A stretch of 64,000 nt of DNA from positions 124,001 to 188,000 of the forward strand of contig CAMNSA010000002.1 in assembly GCA_946554335.1 (NCBI GenBank), given 5' to 3'. The stretch's first letter is position 1. Every line of letters starts with the position of its first letter. Source of the stretch: an uncultured Neglectibacter sp. (GTDB lineage: Bacteria > Bacillota > Clostridia > Oscillospirales > Acutalibacteraceae). The notes under the pieces are model-generated. The model did not search any database. It worked only from the letters and a program-made list of their open reading frames with translations, and was not told the origin of the DNA. The position numbers and the translations under genes were made by a program. Shown in pieces: positions 58,383 through 64,000 of this stretch.

Positions 58383-60452
58383 ATGGAGCAGCTTGCCGAT
58401 CTCGTCAATCCTTATATCGGAACCATCTCGCACATGCTCACCTCCACCCGCCCGGAGGTCATGCTGCCCTACGGCATGGCCCGGTGCACCCCCATCGTCA
58501 CAGATTGCGGGGACTATTACTGCAACGACAGGATCATGGGATATCCTCTGGGCAGCGGTGCTGTGATGCCGGGCCGGGACGGGGACTTTGCCAACACCTT
58601 CGATCACAGCCGGGAGGATTTTCGCTGTTATTTTCTCCGTCAGGAGCTGGATCGTTATGACATCACGGCGGAATCCACCGTGACCGCTCACTGCTACCTG
58701 CACAGATTTACAAACGCCGATCAGCTGCGCATCTCTTTCCCCGGCGGCACTGCCGAAAGGCGGGGGGACGCCGTCCTCATCAAGCTGCGGACGAACCCTG
58801 CCCGGCCGGATGACCCCAGAGATCCGATCTTCCAGTATCTCCGCGTTACTCTGGACTGCCCTTTGGAGGTCATAGGGGAGGAGAAAGAGGCCTGGGTTCT
58901 GAAAGCTCCGGAAACCGTAACGGTCCGGTGCGCAGTTTCCTTTATCTCTTTTGAAAAGGCGGCCCAAAGCGAGAAAAGGGAGCTTGCCGGAGAATCCTTT
59001 GAGGGGCTGGCCATGAAGCTAAAGGAGATCTGGAACCGCCAGCTTGGGAAAGCAAAGATCTCCGGCAACACGCCGGAGAAGCGGCGGGTGTATTATACCG
59101 CCCTTTACCGGGCCTTTATGCGCATGACGGACTATACGGAATACGGGGAGTATTACAGCGCCTATGACGGTAAGGTTCACGAGGGTGTTTTCTATACCGG
59201 CGACGGACTGTGGGACACCTTCCGCTGTATGCACCCGCTCCAGCTTTTGGTGGACCGGGACCGGCATAAGGACATTTTGGACAGCTATAACAAAATGTAC
59301 CGGCAAAGCGGCCTGATGCCCTCCTTCCCCGGCCACGAGGGAGATCGGCCTGTCATGCTGGGGTTCCACGCCGCTTCCCTTTTCGCGGACGCCTATTGTA
59401 AGGGTATTGAGGCGGATTACGAGACGGCCTATGAAGGAATCCGAAAAAACGCCATGGAGGAGAGTATGTTCCCCTGGTGCTGTAACCGCCCTCTGGAAGC
59501 CCCGGATGTCTGCTATCAGGAAAAGGGCTTTTTCCCGGCTCTGGCCGAAGGGGAGAAGGAGACCTGTAAAAACGCTCACCCCTTTGAGCGGCGGCAGGCT
59601 ATTGCCGTCACTTTGGAGCACGCCTACGACGACTGGTGCGTAAGCCGGTTGGCGGCCGCCCTTGGAAAAACAGAGGACGCGGCCCTTTTTGAAAAGCGGG
59701 GCGAAAACTATAAAAATCTCTATCACCCGGAGCTTGGGTGGATGGCGCCCAGGGATAAAGACGGAAACTGGATAGAGAATTTTAACCCGAAATTTGCCGG
59801 CGGCATGGGAGGCCGGGATTACACGGCGGAAAACAATACCTGGACCTATACCTGGTCGGTTTTCCACGATCCGGAGGGCCTGGCAGAGCTGATGGGCGGC
59901 AAAAAGACCGCGGCGGAAAAGCTGGATCAGCTTTTCCGGGAAGGCTTTACCTGGCCGGAGAGCAAATTCGGTTATCTGGGCCAGTTCCCCGACGCCACCG
60001 GCCTGATGGGTCAGTTTGCCATGGGAAACGAGCCCTCCTTCCACATTCCCTATCTCTATGACTATTTTGGCTTCCCCTGGAAGGCCCAGAAGAAATTGAG
60101 AGAACTGATGGACATTTGGTTCACCGATTCCCCTACCGGTATTTGCGGGGACGAGGATGGCGGAGCCATGTCCAGCTGGCTGGTTTTCTCCGCGCTGGGC
60201 TTCTACCCGGTGTGTCCTGGAAAGACGGAGTATGCCATCGGCACCCCGCTCTTTGATCGTGCGGAGATCCAGGTGGGAGACGGGAAAAGCTTTACTGTGA
60301 TCAGCGAGGGGGCTGGGGATGGCAAACGGTATATCCAGTCCATGACCCTCAATGGAGAGATTTTCACGCGGCCTTTCCTGTCCCATGAGCAGATCCTTTC
60401 CGGAGGCACTTTGGTGCTCAAAATGGGAACGCGGCCCGTGGAGGCGGAATAA
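58383..60452 (+). CDS. Glycoside hydrolase family 92 (alpha-mannosidase-like)
   Basis: VNPYIGT, LWDTFRCMHPLQLLVDRD, GNEPSFHIPYLYDYFG, GICGDEDGGAMSSWLVFSALGFYPVCPG. Confidence 0.93.
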   Translation: MEQLADLVNPYIGTISHMLTSTRPEVMLPYGMARCTPIVTDCGDYYCNDRIMGYPLGSGAVMPGRDGDFANTFDHSREDFRCYFLRQELDRYDITAESTVTAHCYLHRFTNADQLRISFPGGTAERRGDAVLIKLRTNPARPDDPRDPIFQYLRVTLDCPLEVIGEEKEAWVLKAPETVTVRCAVSFISFEKAAQSEKRELAGESFEGLAMKLKEIWNRQLGKAKISGNTPEKRRVYYTALYRAFMRMTDYTEYGEYYSAYDGKVHEGVFYTGDGLWDTFRCMHPLQLLVDRDRHKDILDSYNKMYRQSGLMPSFPGHEGDRPVMLGFHAASLFADAYCKGIEADYETAYEGIRKNAMEESMFPWCCNRPLEAPDVCYQEKGFFPALAEGEKETCKNAHPFERRQAIAVTLEHAYDDWCVSRLAAALGKTEDAALFEKRGENYKNLYHPELGWMAPRDKDGNWIENFNPKFAGGMGGRDYTAENNTWTYTWSVFHDPEGLAELMGGKKTAAEKLDQLFREGFTWPESKFGYLGQFPDATGLMGQFAMGNEPSFHIPYLYDYFGFPWKAQKKLRELMDIWFTDSPTGICGDEDGGAMSSWLVFSALGFYPVCPGKTEYAIGTPLFDRAEIQVGDGKSFTVISEGAGDGKRYIQSMTLNGEIFTRPFLSHEQILSGGTLVLKMGTRPVEAE

Positions 60453-60492
60453 ACTCCTTTGAAAGCGGCGGAGAAGTGAAAATACTTGCAGA

Positions 60493-60535
60493 GAAGGATC
60501 CGTCCCGGAAGAATTTCTTCCGGGACGGATCCTTC
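60493..60535 (+). terminator. 21+1+21 near-perfect palindrome GAAGGATCCGTCCCGGAAGAA-T-TTCTTCCGGGACGGATCCTTC
   Basis: Exact inverted repeat followed by TTT, after the GH92 gene. Confidence 0.85.
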
Positions 60536-60551
60536 TTTACGGAAATGAAAA

Positions 60552-60592
60552 AACGGCCCGGAGAAAACGCCTTTGCGTCTTTTCCGGGCCGG
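60552..60592 (-). terminator. prfC terminator CGGCCCGGA...TCCGGGCCG
   Basis: Inverted repeat followed on the minus strand by TTTTTTC. Confidence 0.8.
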
Positions 60593-60610
60593 AAATCCAT
60601 TGCGTTTTCT

Positions 60611-62206
60611 TTAGGTGCGGCTGAACTCGGAAAGCAGAAGCCCCTCGTTGTGCTCCAGCGCCCAGTTGATGCTCCACTGGTTGGAGAACAGGAGAAGATA
60701 TCTCCCTTTGGTGTCCTGTACCTTTTTGGTATCAGAGGTCAAATTGAGCTTTTTCAGGTCGATTTCCTCATTGTCGATCCAGCGGATAAACTGGAAGGGC
60801 AGGGTCTGCATGGAGAGGTCCACATGATATTCGTTTTCCATGCGGTACTGGAAAACATCAAATTGCAGAGAACCCACCACGCCCACGATGATTTCCTCCA
60901 TGCCGGAATCGATCTCCTGGAAGATCTGGATGGCGCCCTCCTGGGCGATCTGGGTCGCGCCCTTTACAAATTGCTTGCGCTTCATGGTGTCCTTCTGCCT
61001 CACCAGGCTGAAAAGCTCAGGAGCGAAGGTGGGGATCCCTTCAAAGCGCAGCTTTTCCCCCGGAGAGCAGAGGGTATCTCCGATGGAGAAGACGCCGGGA
61101 TCAAATACGCCGATAATATCTCCCGCGTAGGCTTCCTCCACGATCTCACGGCTTTGAGCCATCAGCTGCTGGGGCTGGGAGAGCTTCAGCCTCCGACCGC
61201 CCTGCACATGCTCTACCTCCATGCCCTTTTCAAACTTTCCGCTGCAAATGCGGATGAAGGCGATCCTGTCCCGGTGGGCCTTGTTCATGTTGGCCTGGAT
61301 CTTGAAAACAAAGGCGGAAAAGGCGGGATCGAAGGGGTCTACCACACCCTCAGAGGTGCTGCGGGCAAGAGGGGGAGTGGTGAGGCGCAGAAAGCTTTCC
61401 AGAAAGGGTTCCACGCCGAAATTGGTGAGGGCCGAGCCGAAAAAGACGGGGGAGAGCTTCCCGTGGCGCACCTTTTCCAGATCGAACTCATATCCGGCGC
61501 CGTCCAACAGCTCCACATCCTCGCAGAGCTGGTCGTACAGGATGGGGCCGATCAGTTCCTTTAAAGCCTCGTCTCCCACGGAGTAATCGGTCTCCTTTGC
61601 CTCCCGGCGGCCCGCATTTGCTCCCTCCGGCTCAAAGGTCAGTACCTTGTCCTGCTTTCGGTCGTATACCCCTTTGAACTCCCTTCCGGAGCCAATAGGC
61701 CAGTTCATGGGATAAGTGCCGATCCCCAGTTCCTTTTCGATCTCGTCCAGGAGATCATAGGGGTTTTGAGATTCCCGGTCCATCTTGTTGATAAAGGTGA
61801 AGATGGGGATATCCCGCATGACGCACACCTTGAAAAGCTTCCTGGTCTGCGCCTCCACGCCCTTGGAGGCGTCGATGACCATTACGGCGGAGTCAGCCGC
61901 CATCAGGGTGCGGTAGGTGTCCTCGGAAAAGTCCTGATGCCCGGGAGTGTCCAGAATATTGATGCAGAAGCCGTCATATTGAAATTGCATGACAGAGGAG
62001 GTGACGGAGATCCCTCTTTGCTTCTCAATTTCCATCCAATCGGAAACGGCGTGGCGAGAATTTCTCTTCCCTTTCACCATGCCGGCCAAGGCTATGGCGC
62101 CGCCGTACAGCAGAAATTTTTCTGTTAAGGTGGTTTTTCCGGCGTCCGGGTGAGAGATGATGGCAAAGGTGCGCCGGCGCTGGATCTCGTTTTGATAATC
62201 TGGCAA
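60611..62206 (-). CDS. prfC: Peptide chain release factor 3 (start assigned to TTG at 62206)
   Basis: RRRTFAIISHPDAGKTTLTEKFLLYGGAIALAGMVKGKRN; homologous region begins at LPDYQNEIQ, so the ORF-track N-terminus to 62455 is probably untranslated. Confidence 0.95.
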   Translation of the reverse strand: MPDYQNEIQRRRTFAIISHPDAGKTTLTEKFLLYGGAIALAGMVKGKRNSRHAVSDWMEIEKQRGISVTSSVMQFQYDGFCINILDTPGHQDFSEDTYRTLMAADSAVMVIDASKGVEAQTRKLFKVCVMRDIPIFTFINKMDRESQNPYDLLDEIEKELGIGTYPMNWPIGSGREFKGVYDRKQDKVLTFEPEGANAGRREAKETDYSVGDEALKELIGPILYDQLCEDVELLDGAGYEFDLEKVRHGKLSPVFFGSALTNFGVEPFLESFLRLTTPPLARSTSEGVVDPFDPAFSAFVFKIQANMNKAHRDRIAFIRICSGKFEKGMEVEHVQGGRRLKLSQPQQLMAQSREIVEEAYAGDIIGVFDPGVFSIGDTLCSPGEKLRFEGIPTFAPELFSLVRQKDTMKRKQFVKGATQIAQEGAIQIFQEIDSGMEEIIVGVVGSLQFDVFQYRMENEYHVDLSMQTLPFQFIRWIDNEEIDLKKLNLTSDTKKVQDTKGRYLLLFSNQWSINWALEHNEGLLLSEFSRT

Positions 62207-62445
62207 TGAAAACAGCTTCCTTTCTTGCTGAAATGGGCTGAAAGCCAAATGTAAGGCTTCTTTGACAGGCAATAAATTATAGCATGAGACTTTGGAAAAT
62301 TCAAGATTTGCGGCCAGGCTTTGACAGATTTCGGCGGGGAACTGTGATAGGTTGTAGGGAGAAATCAACAGGGGAAAGGCTTCTGCCGGAAGCCTTAGGC
62401 AATAGGCGTCAGCAAATCGCCTATTGGAGCGCTGTCCCCGAAAGG

Positions 62446-63771
62446 ATGATCCCATTGCAGCGGTCCTATAGAAGAGTTTTCGGAGCGATCTCCCTTTTTA
62501 TTCTTTTTTGGGTCTTGTCGCAGCCAGTGGAAGCGCAGGAAAGCGGCAGACGGCAGGAGGTCAAGGGCTGGAGCCTTTCCTGCCGCCGGGAGGCAGATCT
62601 CAAGGAGGAAGGGTCGCGTGTTTTTGAAGTGAGCATAGAGGTGGAGGCAAAGCGGGAGAAAAAAGAGAACACGCTTTCCCGAATTTCCGCCGCCGAGCTT
62701 TCTTCAAATGCGGAAAAGCCTGAGAAAGAAGAAAAGGATGGCCGGGAGAAAAGGGGAGAACAGCCTCTTTCTGTCACTGTGCGTGAAACGCTGGACCCCC
62801 GTTTTTCCCTTTTGCCGTCGGAGGAGAGAAAGCTTAAAAGCGCCGGAGCGCAGATCGGGGAAAAGCCGGATGGATCTGTCTCCATCAGCTGGGAGGCAGC
62901 CTTTTCCGGGGAGGAGGAAACGCCTTGGAGCGCAGTCTTTTCCGTGCAGGCAAGAAAGGATTTTCCCGGGGGAAACGAGGTGCCGCTTTTCTCAGAGGAA
63001 AGCGGCGTGTATCAGAATGGCCGTCCCCTTTGGGAATTTTCCGAGTGCCTTTTGAACGTGCCTTTTTCTCTCCCGCTGTCCCCCTGTTCCCTCACTCTGT
63101 TTTTGGGGGAGAAGATCCCCAAAACCGTGAAAGGGAAAACATTGGAGGACCTGATGCTGTCAGGCAGCCCGGTAAATTGGTATGGGAAAGGGGAGACAGG
63201 GACGCTCTCGGTTTTTTGGAAAAAGCCTGATTCCACCCCGGTAGGGACTCTTTCTCAGCTGGGAGAGATCCGTCCGGTGGGGGATACGCAGTACGCCTTT
63301 TCCCTTTCCTATACGCCGTATGAGACAGGTAAAAAGGGGCTGGGGACCCCGGTGAAGGAGACGGAGGCCTCCTCCCTCCTGCGGGTGAATGTGGTAGAGG
63401 GGAGCCTAACCGTGCAGGCCGTGAGCGAAGGTAAAGGGGGGGCGCCCCCACTGTTCCTTTTGGAGTCAGATCAGCTTTCTCTTTACCGCTTGGGAGAATA
63501 CCGGAAAACCACGGCGGGCAGGACACTGTATCAGGCGGATTTTTCCGGACTCCCCTTTGACAAGTACCGGGTCACTCAGCTTTCCCCCGACTATGAAGAG
63601 GTCTCCGAGGAATATTGGGTGGGAGCCTGCCCCGGAAATGACACGGTAGACTTTCAAAGAGCCAGTGTGAAAACCTGGATGGAGCTTACCCCGAAGAAAA
63701 AGGGAACGGGCTTTGAAACCGGAATGAAAAGGGAAGCCTTTCATCTGTTTCCCCGGGACACTCTGTATTGA
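62446..63771 (+). CDS. Secreted protein with signal peptide and SpaA/prealbumin-like segment
   Basis: MIPLQRSYRRVFGAISLFILFWVLSQPVEAQ; GSLTVQAVSEGKGGAPPLFLLESDQLSLYR; next to SipW-like peptidase. Confidence 0.6.
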   Translation: MIPLQRSYRRVFGAISLFILFWVLSQPVEAQESGRRQEVKGWSLSCRREADLKEEGSRVFEVSIEVEAKREKKENTLSRISAAELSSNAEKPEKEEKDGREKRGEQPLSVTVRETLDPRFSLLPSEERKLKSAGAQIGEKPDGSVSISWEAAFSGEEETPWSAVFSVQARKDFPGGNEVPLFSEESGVYQNGRPLWEFSECLLNVPFSLPLSPCSLTLFLGEKIPKTVKGKTLEDLMLSGSPVNWYGKGETGTLSVFWKKPDSTPVGTLSQLGEIRPVGDTQYAFSLSYTPYETGKKGLGTPVKETEASSLLRVNVVEGSLTVQAVSEGKGGAPPLFLLESDQLSLYRLGEYRKTTAGRTLYQADFSGLPFDKYRVTQLSPDYEEVSEEYWVGACPGNDTVDFQRASVKTWMELTPKKKGTGFETGMKREAFHLFPRDTLY

Positions 63772-64000
63772 AGGGGCGGGACTTGTTCTGCCGGATTCCC
63801 CTGTGGATGTTCACCCTGTTGGGGGCCGTCCTTTTGCTGACGCGGCTTTTGGGGATTCGGATCTACGCGGTGGCAAGCGGCAGCATGGAGCCCGCCTATC
63901 AGGTGGGCGGCCTGATTTTCGTCCGGAAAACAGAGCCGGAAAAGATCCGGGAAGGAGACTGCATCACCTATCTGTTTCAGGAGAAGACCATTACCCATCG
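63768..64000 (+). CDS. Signal peptidase I (SipW-like), truncated by window end
   Basis: TLLGAVLLLTRLLGIRIYAVASGSMEPAYQVGGLIFVRKTEPEKIREGDCITYLF. Confidence 0.85.
   Translation, partial: MKGRDLFCRIPLWMFTLLGAVLLLTRLLGIRIYAVASGSMEPAYQVGGLIFVRKTEPEKIREGDCITYLFQEKTITH

Noticed and set aside
59019-60386. 455-aa minus-strand ORF over GH92
   Set aside because: Antisense shadow ORF of a well-supported GH92 gene
62207-62455. N-terminal extension of prfC ORF
   Set aside because: RF3 homology begins at about LPDYQNEIQ and a TTG with RBS lies at 62206; upstream sequence overlaps the divergent region

Overview
The window is a chromosomal segment of a low-GC-type anaerobic Firmicute. The lineage (probably Clostridia/Oscillospirales) is inferred from gene content and style, not proven. 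Housekeeping and host genes fill about 1-35.5 kb and 48.3-64 kb. They include Na/Pi cotransporter, ispDF, DUF3343 plus a cysteine-desulfurase-family protein, cdaA/cdaR, a complete V/A-type ATPase operon, a PrsA-like lipoprotein, mfd, pth, ppdK, an Sfp-type PPTase, an RsuA-type pseudouridine synthase, a UgpC/MsmK-type ABC ATPase, ftsEX, greA, lysS, a Bax-inhibitor-like membrane protein, a GGDEF protein, two tandem type-B carboxylesterases, an FNT-family transporter, GH92, prfC and a SipW-like signal peptidase. Between lysS and the Bax-inhibitor gene (about 35.52-48.34 kb) lies an integrated phage-derived element. It is flanked by near-identical direct repeats (ATTTTACACCT(g)AATTTACACCTTTTCA) and carries a tyrosine integrase, an Xis-like protein, a CI/S24 repressor, an orphan MazF-like protein, dUTPase, an NrdG-like protein, an FTR-beta-like CPC/CMC/CHC protein, an HD hydrolase and others. 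The most striking observation is that this element looks like a collapsed larger phage. At least four internal junctions fuse truncated genes: tail::holin, tail::early gene, ERF::primase, and an in-frame DnaE-PHP::NrdD chimera. The other notable accessory locus is a divergent XRE / SLOG (DUF1273-like) pair with repeated operator-like sequence, next to a palindromic repeat element. No tRNA, rRNA or CRISPR array was recognised. All family assignments are from motif recognition by eye; no database search was run.
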